A stretch of DNA of 64,000 nucleotides from the NCBI GenBank assembly GCA_038889235.1, contig JAWAHN010000001.1:654499-718498 (forward strand), read 5' to 3'. The notes beneath the pieces were generated by a model. The model had not been told where the DNA came from, searched no databases, and saw nothing but the letters and a program-made list of their open reading frames with translations. The translations under genes were made by a program, and so were the position numbers. The stretch comes from Candidatus Jordarchaeales archaeon. GTDB taxonomy: Archaea; Asgardarchaeota; Jordiarchaeia; Jordiarchaeales; Freyrarchaeaceae. Shown piece by piece: positions 44,240 through 53,631 of this stretch. Positions within the stretch are counted from its first letter, which is position 1. Each line of letters begins with the position of its first letter.

Positions 44240-44600
44240 AGCTTTTAATAGTTTACACTTCTTGTCTGATATAAAATTCGATTATTGACGAAAAAAATAC
44301 ATTAATTAGTAAATAATCGAATTTATGATTTTATGGAAGAAACGATGCATATCAGTTTAAGGGCGGAGAAGGTACGCGGAAGAGAAGAGGTAAAGCGAAA
44401 TGTTTATTATCAATGCTTCAATGAAAAATTCATGAATTTGAAACAACTTATCTTTTAAGACTTTAAATAAGTCAGACAGAAACAGAGCTTGCTTTCTCCA
44501 AGAAGTGGTTAAATCAAAAACTTCCCGCGCAATAAACTTGGATTAAAGGTAATGTGAATTAAAGAAAAAGTCTTAGATAGGAAATCGAAGGTGCAGAGAC
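44240..44600. other. AT-rich divergent intergenic region
   Basis: About 360 bases between egsA and aCPSF1 with no open frame of note. It holds the egsA promoter, a long inverted repeat (44274-44324, listed separately) and TTTAAATAA-like elements near 44462 that could serve aCPSF1. No ORB-like origin motif was recognised. Confidence 0.5.
44274..44324. repeat. 13-bp inverted repeat between egsA and aCPSF1
   Basis: AAATTCGATTATT (44274-44286) and AATAATCGAATTT (44312-44324) are perfect reverse complements around a 25-base spacer, and the match extends with gaps on the outside. It lies 35-85 bases before egsA. It may be an operator or a large hairpin. It is not flanked by anything resembling a mobile element. 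Confidence 0.55.
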
Positions 44601-46499
44601 ATGTTTTATGAGGATGTTGAAGAGCTTAAACGAGTAATTCTAGAAAATATCCCCAGGTCGGCAGATGTTACAGCAATAGAATTAGAGGGGCCTGAAATAG
44701 CGGTTTATTTGAAAAATCCGAATTTACTTGTTGACGATGCAGAAATAGTCAAGAATATAGCGAAGAAAATTAAGAAACGCATAGTTATTAGGTCAGATCC
44801 TTCTGTCAGACTCCCCCCGGAAGAAGCTGAAAAGATAATTAGGGAAATAGTTGTCGAAGACGCTGGCATTGGCGAAATCTCGTTCGACAACATTTTAGGA
44901 GAAGTTATAATAGAGGCTAAAAAACCAGGACTTGTAATCGGCAAAAATGGTGTAACTTTAAAGGAAATAACAAGGGCGACCCGCTGGAGACCCATTGTAG
45001 TTAGAGAGCCGCCTATGGAGTCAAAATTAGTCAAAAGAATAAGGGGAGTACTCCAGCTTGAAAAAGAGCAGAGGATGAACATTTTAAGAAAAAGTGGATG
45101 GCGAATACATCGCTCACCGATTTTCAAGAATGGATGGGTAAGATTGGTTACCCTGGGGGGATTCAGGGAAATTGGACGAACAGCGATCTTGGTTCAAACG
45201 CCTGAAAGTTCAATTTTAATTGATTGCGGGATCAATGTTGGAGGCGGTGGGGGGGCGTTCCCATACTTAGACGCGCCAGAATTCGACATAGAAAAATTGG
45301 ATGCGGTTATAGTTACTCATGCGCACCTAGATCATAGTGGTTTCGTGCCTTTCTTGTTTAAGTATGGATACGATGGACCGGTTTATTGCACCACACCTAC
45401 TAGGAATCTTATGACGCTACTTCAATTAGATTACCTTGAAGTAGCCGAAAGGGAGGGAAAGATAACTCCTTACACTCAAAAAGATGTTAAAAAGGCGGTG
45501 CTCCACACAATAACACTAGAGTACGGTGAAGTGACGGACATAGCGCCGGATGTGAGGCTAACACTTCATAATGCCGGCCACATACTGGGGTCCGCCATAG
45601 TTCACCTCCACATCGGTGATGGGCTTTACAATATAGCTTACACTGGAGACTTTAAGTTCGCCAAAACAAGGCTGCTTGAACCAGCTTGCAACACTTTCCC
45701 ACGACTCGAAACAATAATAATTGAAAGCACTTATGGTGGACCAGAGGATATCAAGCCCTCCCGGAAAAACGCCGAAAGAGCTCTAGTTTCAGCGATAAAT
45801 GCCACTTTAAGCAGGGGGGGTAAAGTCTTAATTCCTGTACTGGGAGTCGGGAGAGCACAAGAATTGATGTTAGTCATCGAAGAGTACATGAGAAGGGGAA
45901 TAATAAAAGAGACTAAGGTTTACATTGATGGAATGATAAGTGAAGCAACAGCTATACACACGACACACCCTGAGTACCTTTCGAGAGAATTAAGGGAAAG
46001 AATATTCCACCAGGGAAGCAACCCCTTCCTTGCAAAGTGTTTCGAACCAGCTAAGAAAGAAAAAATGGACGTAGTTGAGGGAGATCCATGCATAATTATG
46101 GCGACGTCAGGAATGCTCACCGGAGGTCCAAGCGTTGAGTACTTCAGACTTATGGCTCCTGATCCCAGAAATTGTCTGCTATTTGTATCATATCAGGTTG
46201 AGGGAACTCTAGGGAGAAGGGTGCAGAAGGGATGGAAAGAAGTACCCATGCGTACTGAAGATGGAAAAACGGAGATAATTCCGGTCAAGATGGAAATAAA
46301 AACCATTGAAGGTTTTTCAGGACACAGCGATAGAAGGCAGATAATTAATTACCTTAGGACTATTAATTCTAAACTTGAAAGAGTGATTACCTGCCACGGA
46401 GAGGAAAGTAAATGTCTCAATATGGCAACATTAATCCACAAGTCCTTTGAAATAGAAACCAGAGCCCCTCAGAACCTAGAAACTATTAGGTTAAAGTAA
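44601..46499 (+). CDS. aCPSF1 beta-CASP ribonuclease
   Basis: A 632-residue archaeal homologue of the mRNA 3'-end endonuclease CPSF73, which cuts transcripts at U-rich ends and drives transcription termination in archaea. Two N-terminal KH-like RNA-binding domains (about 1-145; GKNGVTLKEITRATRW). The metallo-beta-lactamase domain has THAHLDHSGF, then GHILGSAIVH and YTGDF. The beta-CASP domain carries SGMLTGGP, and the final motif GFSGHSDRRQ completes the zinc site. GGTG upstream of ATG. Confidence 0.97.
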   Translation: MFYEDVEELKRVILENIPRSADVTAIELEGPEIAVYLKNPNLLVDDAEIVKNIAKKIKKRIVIRSDPSVRLPPEEAEKIIREIVVEDAGIGEISFDNILGEVIIEAKKPGLVIGKNGVTLKEITRATRWRPIVVREPPMESKLVKRIRGVLQLEKEQRMNILRKSGWRIHRSPIFKNGWVRLVTLGGFREIGRTAILVQTPESSILIDCGINVGGGGGAFPYLDAPEFDIEKLDAVIVTHAHLDHSGFVPFLFKYGYDGPVYCTTPTRNLMTLLQLDYLEVAEREGKITPYTQKDVKKAVLHTITLEYGEVTDIAPDVRLTLHNAGHILGSAIVHLHIGDGLYNIAYTGDFKFAKTRLLEPACNTFPRLETIIIESTYGGPEDIKPSRKNAERALVSAINATLSRGGKVLIPVLGVGRAQELMLVIEEYMRRGIIKETKVYIDGMISEATAIHTTHPEYLSRELRERIFHQGSNPFLAKCFEPAKKEKMDVVEGDPCIIMATSGMLTGGPSVEYFRLMAPDPRNCLLFVSYQVEGTLGRRVQKGWKEVPMRTEDGKTEIIPVKMEIKTIEGFSGHSDRRQIINYLRTINSKLERVITCHGEESKCLNMATLIHKSFEIETRAPQNLETIRLK

Positions 46500-46520
46500 G
46501 GGTTAAAGGGTGTCAGTTTG

Positions 46521-47699
46521 ATGTATAGGAGCTCACCTGTTTTTAAGGATGAAAGCACGTTTTTTCATGAATATGTGCCACCCGAGCTCCCGCATAGGGA
46601 GAAACAACTAGAACAACTTACAAGATTTTTTAAACCAATATTTACTAATAAGTTTGTAAGTGTCAATGTTGCAATAATAGGACAGGCCGGAGTTGGAAAA
46701 ACGGCCCTTGTGAAACTATTCGGAAAGAAATTAGTTGAAGAGTCTAAGAAAAGTGATGGAAAAGTAATTTTCGAGTACATGTACTGCAGCGCGGCGAGGA
46801 CTCTCTCAGCAGTATTAAGACAGGTGATATCTAAGAATTGGAGAAAAATTCCAATCACCGGGATCACTGGAAGCGAGCTAATAGTAGAGTTAAATGACAG
46901 ACTGGCCAAAGAAGATAAAAGGCTTGTTTTAGCTCTTGACGAAGCCAAACTTTTGGGAGGCGAAGAAATCCATGGGCTCATAAGAAGCGCCGAGTTCTTC
47001 GGCTACGGTAAAGCGAGAATAAGTACTATAATAATAAGTAGGCCCGAAGATTGGGTTGCTTACCTTCAACCCGACCTTTCAGAAGACATACACATCGTTA
47101 TAGAGCTCCCAAGGTATTCTGAGGAGGAACTAAAGGACATTTTAGAGTATAGGGCTAGGATAGGGTTTCATGACGGGGTTGTCAGCCCGGAGATATGCGG
47201 TATGGTGGCTAAAATAGCCAGTGAAACCGGAAACGCACGGCACGGGATAGAAATACTCTACCATGCTGGGCTGCTGGCTGAAAAAAGCGAAGAGAAAAGA
47301 ATAACACCTGAAATGATAAGGATAGCTAAGAACCAAGTTTACCCAGAAACTTCACCTGAAATCCTTAAGGGGCTACACGTTCACGAGCTTTTAACATTGC
47401 TCGCAGTTGCGATCACATTAAAGGAAGAACTGGCAGTCCCCATAGGTAAAGTGTATGAAACATACAAAGTTGTTTGCGAAGAGTATGGAGCGAAACCCCG
47501 CACAACGCGGAATTTCAGAAATTACTTAAGGGTTCTCTCAGAGATCAAGGTAATAAATACTGTTGTTAAGAATTTTAAGAGAGGCAGAAGGACTGTCATT
47601 ACACTGACAGAGATACCTTCATCTGTTCTTGAAGAAAGAGTGAGAAGTTTGCTTGAGAAGAAAGCTCCTATAGACATAAGAGACATAGGGAGCGACTGA
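46521..47699 (+). CDS. Orc1/Cdc6-like AAA+ ATPase
   Basis: About 392 residues resembling archaeal origin-recognition proteins: N-terminal PHREKQLEQLTRFF, Walker A GQAGVGKT (about 54-61), Walker B LVLALDEAKLLGG, sensor-1 ISTIIISRPED, the ETGNARHGIEILYHAG sensor-2 region and a C-terminal winged helix (about 290-392). It is clearly of the family but lacks the usual spelling of some motifs (LDEAKLL in place of LDEID), so it may be a divergent paralogue rather than the main initiator. Follows aCPSF1. Confidence 0.85.
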   Translation: MYRSSPVFKDESTFFHEYVPPELPHREKQLEQLTRFFKPIFTNKFVSVNVAIIGQAGVGKTALVKLFGKKLVEESKKSDGKVIFEYMYCSAARTLSAVLRQVISKNWRKIPITGITGSELIVELNDRLAKEDKRLVLALDEAKLLGGEEIHGLIRSAEFFGYGKARISTIIISRPEDWVAYLQPDLSEDIHIVIELPRYSEEELKDILEYRARIGFHDGVVSPEICGMVAKIASETGNARHGIEILYHAGLLAEKSEEKRITPEMIRIAKNQVYPETSPEILKGLHVHELLTLLAVAITLKEELAVPIGKVYETYKVVCEEYGAKPRTTRNFRNYLRVLSEIKVINTVVKNFKRGRRTVITLTEIPSSVLEERVRSLLEKKAPIDIRDIGSD

Positions 47700-47701
47700 A
47701 A

Positions 47702-48784
47702 TTGAAGATACTAGAAGAGAACCTAGAGAGAGGCGAGGTTGTAGTACAAGTAGAGAGCCGGAACGATCTTTGGCATCTTTACAACATAATATGTAAAGGA
47801 GACGTTGTTTACGCGTTGACATATAGGAGGATTCGTGGAGGAGACGATGCCATAAGAGCAGATAGTGGAGAAAGAATACCGGTTTATTTGGGGATACGGG
47901 TTGAAGATGTAGAATTCCACAGGTACTCAGATAGACTTAGAGTTAAAGGAATCATAGTAGAAGGTTCAAATGAGGTGGCTAGAGGAGATTACCACACGAT
48001 AAATGTCGAGGTGGGAAAAAAGGTAAAAGTTGTAAAAGAGGAGTGGCCTACGTATATCATTGACAGGTTAAAGGAGGCAGCAAAAGGCGTAGAGGAGCAT
48101 GTTATATTAGTCGCTGTTGAGGAGGGCGAGGCATATATTGCGTCGATTGACAGAATTACTATTACTCCACTAATTAGGGTTAGCGAAAGTATACCGGGTA
48201 AGAGAGCAGGGGAGGAAAGAGAGAGCAGCTTGAAAATGTTTTACTCCAAGGTGGCTAAGAGCATAATTCACTATGCAAAACAACTTAATCCCGTTAAGAT
48301 AATAATCGCTGGTCCTGGATTGACGAAAAACCGCTTAAAGGAGTACATAGTTAACAACTATCCTGAGCTTGAACCCCTAATTATTCTTGAAAACGCTAGC
48401 TATGGGGATGAAAGCGGAGTTTACGAGGTCATTAGAAGAGGGACTGTAGAGAAAGTTTTAAGGGAGAGCAGGGCGTTGCGAGAAATAGAGGCCATTGAAG
48501 ACCTTTTGACTCAGTTAGCAAAAAATCCTGAAAAAGTAGTGTACGGTAAAGAGCAAGTTGAAAAAGCGGCTCTTTATGGTGCTATACATAGGCTCTTAAT
48601 TGCCTCGAAAATCATGAAGGATGCCACGCCCGAAGAGAGAAAGAACTTAGAGGAGCTGATCAAAAATATTGAAAAAATGAGGGGTGAAGTTATTTTCGTC
48701 GACGGGGAGCATGCCGCCGGGCAGCAACTCCTTGGTTTGGGGGGAATCGCTGCAGTATTGAGATACTCCATCAGCGAGCTATAA
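47702..48784 (+). CDS. pelA: mRNA surveillance protein Pelota (Dom34)
   Basis: A 360-residue translation rescue factor that, with an EF1A-type GTPase, splits stalled ribosomes. N-terminal Sm-like domain (about 1-125; DDLWHLYNIICKGDVVYALTYRR-like), central eRF1-like domain (about 130-260) and C-terminal domain with GEQVEKAALYGAI and HAAGQQLLGLGGIAAVLRY. TTG start two bases after the upstream stop, no room for an own promoter, so co-transcribed with the Orc-like gene. Confidence 0.96.
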   Translation: MKILEENLERGEVVVQVESRNDLWHLYNIICKGDVVYALTYRRIRGGDDAIRADSGERIPVYLGIRVEDVEFHRYSDRLRVKGIIVEGSNEVARGDYHTINVEVGKKVKVVKEEWPTYIIDRLKEAAKGVEEHVILVAVEEGEAYIASIDRITITPLIRVSESIPGKRAGEERESSLKMFYSKVAKSIIHYAKQLNPVKIIIAGPGLTKNRLKEYIVNNYPELEPLIILENASYGDESGVYEVIRRGTVEKVLRESRALREIEAIEDLLTQLAKNPEKVVYGKEQVEKAALYGAIHRLLIASKIMKDATPEERKNLEELIKNIEKMRGEVIFVDGEHAAGQQLLGLGGIAAVLRYSISEL

Positions 48785-48799
48785 TGGTCTTGACAAATT

Positions 48800-49597
48800 C
48801 TATTGAAGTTCCCTTATGAGAAAATCGCATAAAGCCATTATGCTTTGAACAGCAGGAGAATTAGGCGCATAGTCAAGTAGAGCTTTGTTTGCTAGATCAG
48901 CTTCTATAACATTTTTATCATAGGGTATTAGACCTGCTATTTTCACTCCTATTCTGTTAGCGGCTTCTTCCAGAAAGCTTTTTTCTTCTTCGTTCGAAAT
49001 TTTATTTCCCACCAGAAAGACACGCTTCACACCCAGTCCCAAAGAAAGGTTTTTTATTTTTTCAGCTATGACCACGGATTTAGCCCCTGGTTCTGTTACA
49101 ATCAACATTGAATCCACATTCTTAGCTGTACCCCTACCCAAGTGTTCTATTCCAGCTTCCATGTCAAGTATTACTACTTCGTCTCTTTTTAAAATAAGAT
49201 GGGAAATTAGGGCTCTTACTAGGGCGTTGCTTGGACACATGCAGCCTCCACCTGGATTAACGACTGTACCAGCAACTAAAAGTTTCACTCCATCAGGACC
49301 AACTATTTTGAACTTTTCAGGTATGTCTGAAACTTTAGGATTTAAAATGAAGACACCACCGATCGACCCGGGTCTAGCCCCTGTTCTCTCCTCTATGAGG
49401 TCACTCATTTCAGAAATCGGAGTTATGTTGCGGGCAATTTCTTGTGGTATACCTAAGGAAGAATAGAGGTTCATGCCAGGGTCTACATCTATTGCAAAAA
49501 CATCGAAACCTTTCCTGGAAAACAGCCGGGCAAGTGTCCCTGCAATTGTTGTCTTACCTACACCTCCCTTGCCGGCTACTGCTATCTTGAAGCCCAA
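48800..49597 (-). CDS. cooC: CooC/MinD-type ATPase
   Basis: About 265 residues. Deviant Walker A AGKGGVGKTTIAG at the start, switch DVDPGMNLYSSLG, VNPGGGCMCPSNALVRALI with the double cysteine C-X-C typical of nickel-inserting CooC proteins, and LDMEAGIEHLGRGTA. CooC matures carbon monoxide dehydrogenase, so a CODH elsewhere in the genome would be expected. The TTG at 49597 has GGTGG upstream and gives a normal start. The frame also opens at 49630, inside rtcB. Confidence 0.88.
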   Translation of the reverse strand: MGFKIAVAGKGGVGKTTIAGTLARLFSRKGFDVFAIDVDPGMNLYSSLGIPQEIARNITPISEMSDLIEERTGARPGSIGGVFILNPKVSDIPEKFKIVGPDGVKLLVAGTVVNPGGGCMCPSNALVRALISHLILKRDEVVILDMEAGIEHLGRGTAKNVDSMLIVTEPGAKSVVIAEKIKNLSLGLGVKRVFLVGNKISNEEEKSFLEEAANRIGVKIAGLIPYDKNVIEADLANKALLDYAPNSPAVQSIMALCDFLIRELQ

Positions 49598-49613
49598 AGA
49601 AAACCACCGAGGA

Positions 49614-51086
49614 TTAACCCTTGACGACACCTATTGGTCTAAGTTTGGCTACTAGGGATGCAATGCCTACCTTATGGGAAACGTCGACAACCAAATCGAC
49701 GTTTTTATACGCATCTGGCGCTTCTTCACTTATGACAACTATACTGGCAGCCTCTATGAGTATACCTGATTTTTGAAGCTCATTCTTGATTTTTTCACCC
49801 CAAAACTTCTTCTTTGCGTCAGCTCTGCTAAGCCGCCGGCCTGCACCGTGAGCCGTTGAACCGAAACTTAGTTCCATGGATTCAGGGTTTCCTCGTAAGA
49901 CATAACTAGCAGTACCCATGGTTCCAGGTATGAGAACCGGTTGCCCAATGTCTTTGTACTTTGACGGTATATCTGGATGACCTGGCGGGAAAGCTCTAGT
50001 AGCGCCTTTTCTGTGGACACATAGGACTTTGCTTTCGCCATCAACACGGTGTCTTTCAAGCTTAGCGATGTTGTGAGCCACATCGTATACTACATGTATT
50101 CCAAGGTCTTCGGAAGAAGAGGAGAAGACTTTTTCAAACGATTCGCGCACCCAGTGTGTTATGCACTGCCTGTTTGCCCAAGCAAAGTTTGCAGCCGCCG
50201 CCATCGCCGCCAAGTAATCTTCACCCTCCCTGCTTTTTCCTGGAACAGCCGCCAGCTCTCTGTCTGGAAGCGAGATACCATACTTTCCCATTGCGTGCTC
50301 CATTATCTTTAAATAATCGGAGCATACCTGATGACCTAAACCACGTGAACCGGTATGTATTAGTACTGCTATCTGTCCCTCAAATAATCCCATTTTCTCG
50401 GCTGCCCTCGCATCATAAACTTGCTCAACATATTGTATTTCAAGGAAGTGGTTACCGCTACCTAGTGTCCCGAGTTGAGGGGCACCACGATCCTTTGCCT
50501 TAGAGGAGACCTTGCTCGCATCAGCACTCTTAAGACACCCCTCCTCCTCACAAAATATTCGGTCTTCATCCCAACCGAAGCCTTTTTCGATCGCCCAATT
50601 CACACCGCTTTCAAGTACTTCATTTAGTTCAGAGTGAGAGACTCTAATCTTGCCCTCAGAACCCACACCACTAGGAATCTCTCTGAATAAAACTGCTAGT
50701 AACTCTTTGAGCTTGGGAATAACTTCTTTCTTCGAAAGATTTGTCCTGAGAAGACGAACACCACAATTTATATCGTAACCAACCCCTCCTGGAGAAACCA
50801 CACCATCCTCTTCAAAGTCGACTGCTGCAACTCCGCCTATGGGGAAACCATATCCTTGATGAGCATCAGGAAGAGCTATGGAGTTTTTCTGGATTCCCGG
50901 TAGGCACGCTACATTCATAGCTTGAACTAATGTTTGGTCTTTCTTCATTCCATCGAGAAGTTCCTCATTCGCGAAAATTATGGCCGGAACACGCATACAC
51001 TTCTTGGCATCCTTCGGTATTTCCCATATTAGGTTAGATCTTTTTTTCAGAGGAACCTGGGACACGCCCACCACCCTTCTTTCCAT
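49614..51086 (-). CDS. rtcB: RNA-splicing ligase RtcB
   Basis: About 490 residues, GTP-dependent ligase joining tRNA halves left by the splicing endonuclease. Family motifs: LPDAHQGYGFPIGGVAA, GGVGYDINCGVRLLRT with metal-binding Asp/Cys, LGSGNHFLEIQ, HTGSRGLGHQ, YDVAHNIAK and VHRKGATRAFPPGH with the active His that is guanylylated in the nearby region. No intein. The upstream ATG at 51128 adds 14 unlikely residues. In this intron-rich genome it is the likely exon-joining enzyme. Confidence 0.96.
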   Translation of the reverse strand: MERRVVGVSQVPLKKRSNLIWEIPKDAKKCMRVPAIIFANEELLDGMKKDQTLVQAMNVACLPGIQKNSIALPDAHQGYGFPIGGVAAVDFEEDGVVSPGGVGYDINCGVRLLRTNLSKKEVIPKLKELLAVLFREIPSGVGSEGKIRVSHSELNEVLESGVNWAIEKGFGWDEDRIFCEEEGCLKSADASKVSSKAKDRGAPQLGTLGSGNHFLEIQYVEQVYDARAAEKMGLFEGQIAVLIHTGSRGLGHQVCSDYLKIMEHAMGKYGISLPDRELAAVPGKSREGEDYLAAMAAAANFAWANRQCITHWVRESFEKVFSSSSEDLGIHVVYDVAHNIAKLERHRVDGESKVLCVHRKGATRAFPPGHPDIPSKYKDIGQPVLIPGTMGTASYVLRGNPESMELSFGSTAHGAGRRLSRADAKKKFWGEKIKNELQKSGILIEAASIVVISEEAPDAYKNVDLVVDVSHKVGIASLVAKLRPIGVVKG

Positions 51087-51273
51087 TTTAACCTTTTTCC
51101 ATTTTTTAAAAGTTATGTAGACGCTCACTACCGCGTATAGTAACTAGACAAGGATTGATAAACTGTGGAGAAACGTGGGAATTTTTGAGGATACCCGTGT
51201 AGGAGACATTACGAGTGAGGATAAATAAAAGTATCGCGCTTCAAAAGGAAGGTAAATATGCGATGCGGACAGC

Positions 51274-51612
51274 TTAGTACACTCGCCATGTGTGCTTACA
51301 TAAGGTACATCTAAAGAATATCGTTGAAGCCTCATCAGCCCGCCTAGTTTGAACCTGCCAGTAGTAAGCTGTGGTATTGCCGCATTTAGGACAAACGGCT
51401 TTTGCAGTAGGTAATGTCTTCACTTCCAACTCTTCATCCAGAATCAATGTTTTATCTTTCGGCGAATGTTCTATTTCTCTCTTGACAACAAATCTCTCCT
51501 TATAGTTGGATGGGAGATTCTCTTGGTGGCCACAGCTTCGGCATATTAGTTTAACCTCATTTTTCGCTTTCTCGGGATACATTAGCATACCGCATTTGGG
51601 GCAGAAGTTCAA
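51274..51612 (-). CDS. tfs: transcription factor S (TFS)
   Basis: A 112-residue transcript cleavage factor, homologue of TFIIS and the RNA polymerase subunit Rpb9. Two zinc ribbons: CPKCGMLMYP...CRSCG (N-terminal, about 4-27) and CPKCGNTTAYYWQVQTRRADE...CTLCKHTW (C-terminal, about 72-109). The catalytic RADE acid pair (in TRRADEAST) needed for backtracked RNA cleavage is present, so this is an active TFS. Confidence 0.96.
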   Translation of the reverse strand: MNFCPKCGMLMYPEKAKNEVKLICRSCGHQENLPSNYKERFVVKREIEHSPKDKTLILDEELEVKTLPTAKAVCPKCGNTTAYYWQVQTRRADEASTIFFRCTLCKHTWRVY

Positions 51613-51648
51613 CGGCTATCACCTTTCTAGTGTTACAGTTAGATACGA

Positions 51649-52035
51649 TTAATCCTTATTTTTCTCTTCAACAATTCCTAATTCTTTTATAATGTTTCGT
51701 ATGAGCGATGTGAAGGCAGAGACAAAATTACTGGTGTTGTTTTTAACTGAAAGCTTCGGGTTAATCATCGAGGCGATGAAGTTTGCAGCCTCTTTTATCT
51801 CTATCGCCCCAGTTAGCCAAGCATATCCTATTAAGGCCTCCGCCGCGTCACTCAGCTTATACTTGTCTTGTCTTGGCGGTAAATAGAGACGTAATCCCGA
51901 CGCTCTTAAAGCTTCTGCAAGTATGTAGCCAGGGAGCTTCGTTTTTTTGATATCACCTATCGCTATAAGTAAAGCCAAACTGTACATCAAATTGACTACT
52001 CCATCCCCTATCCTCGCGAATTGCCTGTTAGACAA
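51649..52035 (-). CDS. RNase III-like family protein
   Basis: A 128-residue helical protein: FARIGDGVVNLMYSLALLIA, ILAEALRASGLRLYLPPRQD and AAEALIGYAWLTGAIEIKEAANFI. The pattern (D-x-V-x-N-L at the start, AEALR and AEALIGYA) resembles stand-alone archaeal RNase III-fold proteins found next to rpoL and csl4. Some catalytic acids of true RNase III are replaced or not evident, so activity is uncertain. TTG start. Confidence 0.65.
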   Translation of the reverse strand: MSNRQFARIGDGVVNLMYSLALLIAIGDIKKTKLPGYILAEALRASGLRLYLPPRQDKYKLSDAAEALIGYAWLTGAIEIKEAANFIASMINPKLSVKNNTSNFVSAFTSLIRNIIKELGIVEEKNKD

Positions 52036-52062
52036 AACCTTACTGAGCGACTGCAGTATGCC

Positions 52063-52365
52063 CTACCCTCCTGTAGAGGATTTAAAGGCATCCAGAGCTT
52101 TGGAGAAAGATTCACTAAATTCAGTAAAAGTGTTTTTGAGGCGTTCAACAGCGTTCTTCAAAGCCTCTTCAGGAGAGATTGTTTGATTAGTTGTAATGTA
52201 TATTTTCGGGTTCGATAACAAGGGGTGCTCTATTTTGTAACCTGCAAAGACAACGTTCTTGTCCTCCAGTAGAGACTTCTTAAGCAATCCGCATAGCGTG
52301 TGATCCTCTCCTTCCACTTCTAACTCCAAATGGTTTTCTGTACGTTTTATCACGCGCACCTTCAT
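52063..52365 (-). CDS. rpoL: RNA polymerase subunit L (Rpb11 homologue)
   Basis: About 100 residues from the ATG at 52365, which is preceded by GGAGGTG. Contains HTLCGLLKKSLLEDKNVVFAGYKIEHPLL, the conserved core of RpoL, and a C-terminal helix (EEALKNAVERLKNTFTEFSESF). It pairs with RpoD to nucleate polymerase assembly. The frame opens 19 codons earlier but those residues do not fit the family. Confidence 0.95.
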   Translation of the reverse strand: MKVRVIKRTENHLELEVEGEDHTLCGLLKKSLLEDKNVVFAGYKIEHPLLSNPKIYITTNQTISPEEALKNAVERLKNTFTEFSESFSKALDAFKSSTGG

Positions 52366-52402
52366 GTACCATACACCTCCTTGCAAACATACTTTTCCGG
52401 GC

Positions 52403-52981
52403 TTACACTTTTGATTTACCATAATCCACAGAAACCTTTCTTTTCTCTTTATTGCCGCAAGATTTACAAACTAAAATACTATTTCCCCTTGACTCCAGTA
52501 CCGAGCCGCACTTGGAGCAAAACGCAAGGATAACTCCCAGATTCTTGCCAACAGTGGATAATTGGACAAACTCGCTTCGTATGTCTATCACCCGTGCTCT
52601 CACTATGTCTCCAGCTTTAAAAGCATCAGAAGGTTTTTCAATAAATTGATTGCTTATCTGAGAAACGTGAATGATTCCAGAACATGGGGAAGTGAGTGTT
52701 TTTCCTCCAACACGCACAATGCTAACTCTACTGAACTTGCCCGTGTTATTTACAACCATTCCTAAGACTAAACTGCCCTTCTTGACTATGGAAGGAGCTT
52801 CAAAGGATACTACTTTAACGCGTCTTTCAACCTTATCAATCAACAGTATTCCCGCATTAGAAGCGAAAATTTTGCCATCCTCGTCGTACGTTCCTTCATT
52901 CGGTGAAAATTCTTCTATAACACCTAACCAATCTCCCGGTAATACGAAACTGCCAGTTTTAGGTCTCTCTGAGCTAACCAC
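52403..52981 (-). CDS. csl4: exosome RNA-binding subunit Csl4
   Basis: A 192-residue cap subunit of the archaeal exosome, presenting RNA to the Rrp41-Rrp42 ring. N-terminal domain (LPGDWLGVIEEFSPNEGTYDEDGK), S1 domain in the middle (about 65-150; KKGSLVLGMVV, GIIHVSQISNQF) and a C-terminal zinc ribbon CSKCGSVL...CKSCGNKE (about 155-178). The start of rpoL follows downstream in the same direction. Confidence 0.95.
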   Translation of the reverse strand: MVSSERPKTGSFVLPGDWLGVIEEFSPNEGTYDEDGKIFASNAGILLIDKVERRVKVVSFEAPSIVKKGSLVLGMVVNNTGKFSRVSIVRVGGKTLTSPCSGIIHVSQISNQFIEKPSDAFKAGDIVRARVIDIRSEFVQLSTVGKNLGVILAFCSKCGSVLESRGNSILVCKSCGNKEKRKVSVDYGKSKV

Positions 52982-53001
52982 TTAAAGTCACCCCCTTCCC
53001 T

Positions 53002-53631
53002 CTAAACTCTTAAAATTCTATATATGTCAACATCCACGACATGAAATCTCTTGGTATGGAAACTGAAGAGAGCGGGGATAGGTAGCTTAACCGTAACTAT
53101 CTGGTCTATGTATCCACCTTGCTCTGCCACGAACTTCCTAATGAAGCGTCTAACTTTAAAGTTTGCTTTATGAATGGAGTATACAACATTAGCGATTTTA
53201 AGCGCTTTTTCTAGGAACAGTCTATCGCTGAAACGTCTACGGACGCCGAAAGGAGGGTTTTGAACTACAGTGTCTGCATCTCCTCTTAAATTTTTCAGGT
53301 CTATTAAGATCCAATCAACTTTATCATCTACACCTAATTGTTTAGCGTTCAGTTTCGCTATCCTTAGTACATTTGAATCCACATCCACGCCGACAACCCG
53401 CTTTGCACCAAGTATAGCGGCGCCCAAGGCTAGCATGCCGTTACCACATCCGAGGTCATAAACTACTTTTCCTTCGATGTCATTGTAAGTGTATGCTGCC
53501 ATAAAGAGGAGAGTTGATGCTATTCTGCTATGTGTAGGGTATTGTTCCAGTTTAACCTGAGGACATGGATTTCTCTCTAAACTTTCAAGTACGAGTTCAA
53601 GATGTTTGCGCTTTAATTTAACTTCAGCCAT
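53002..53631 (-). CDS. METTL5-like RNA adenine methyltransferase
   Basis: A 209-residue SAM-dependent methylase related to METTL5, which makes m6A in small-subunit rRNA. It has LEQYPTHSRIAS near the start, the SAM motif VYDLGCGNGMLALGAAILGA, then VVGVDVDSNVLRIA and the catalytic NPPFGVRR (about 130-137). A C-terminal strand region ends FHVVDVDIYRI. Overlaps the end of dph2 by 8 bases, so co-translated. Confidence 0.9.
   Translation of the reverse strand: MAEVKLKRKHLELVLESLERNPCPQVKLEQYPTHSRIASTLLFMAAYTYNDIEGKVVYDLGCGNGMLALGAAILGAKRVVGVDVDSNVLRIAKLNAKQLGVDDKVDWILIDLKNLRGDADTVVQNPPFGVRRRFSDRLFLEKALKIANVVYSIHKANFKVRRFIRKFVAEQGGYIDQIVTVKLPIPALFSFHTKRFHVVDVDIYRILRV

Noticed and set aside
44240-46520. 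Replication origin near the Orc1/Cdc6-like gene
   Set aside because: The AT-rich region before aCPSF1 has one inverted repeat but no repeated ORB-type G-rich motifs, and the ATPase itself looks divergent.
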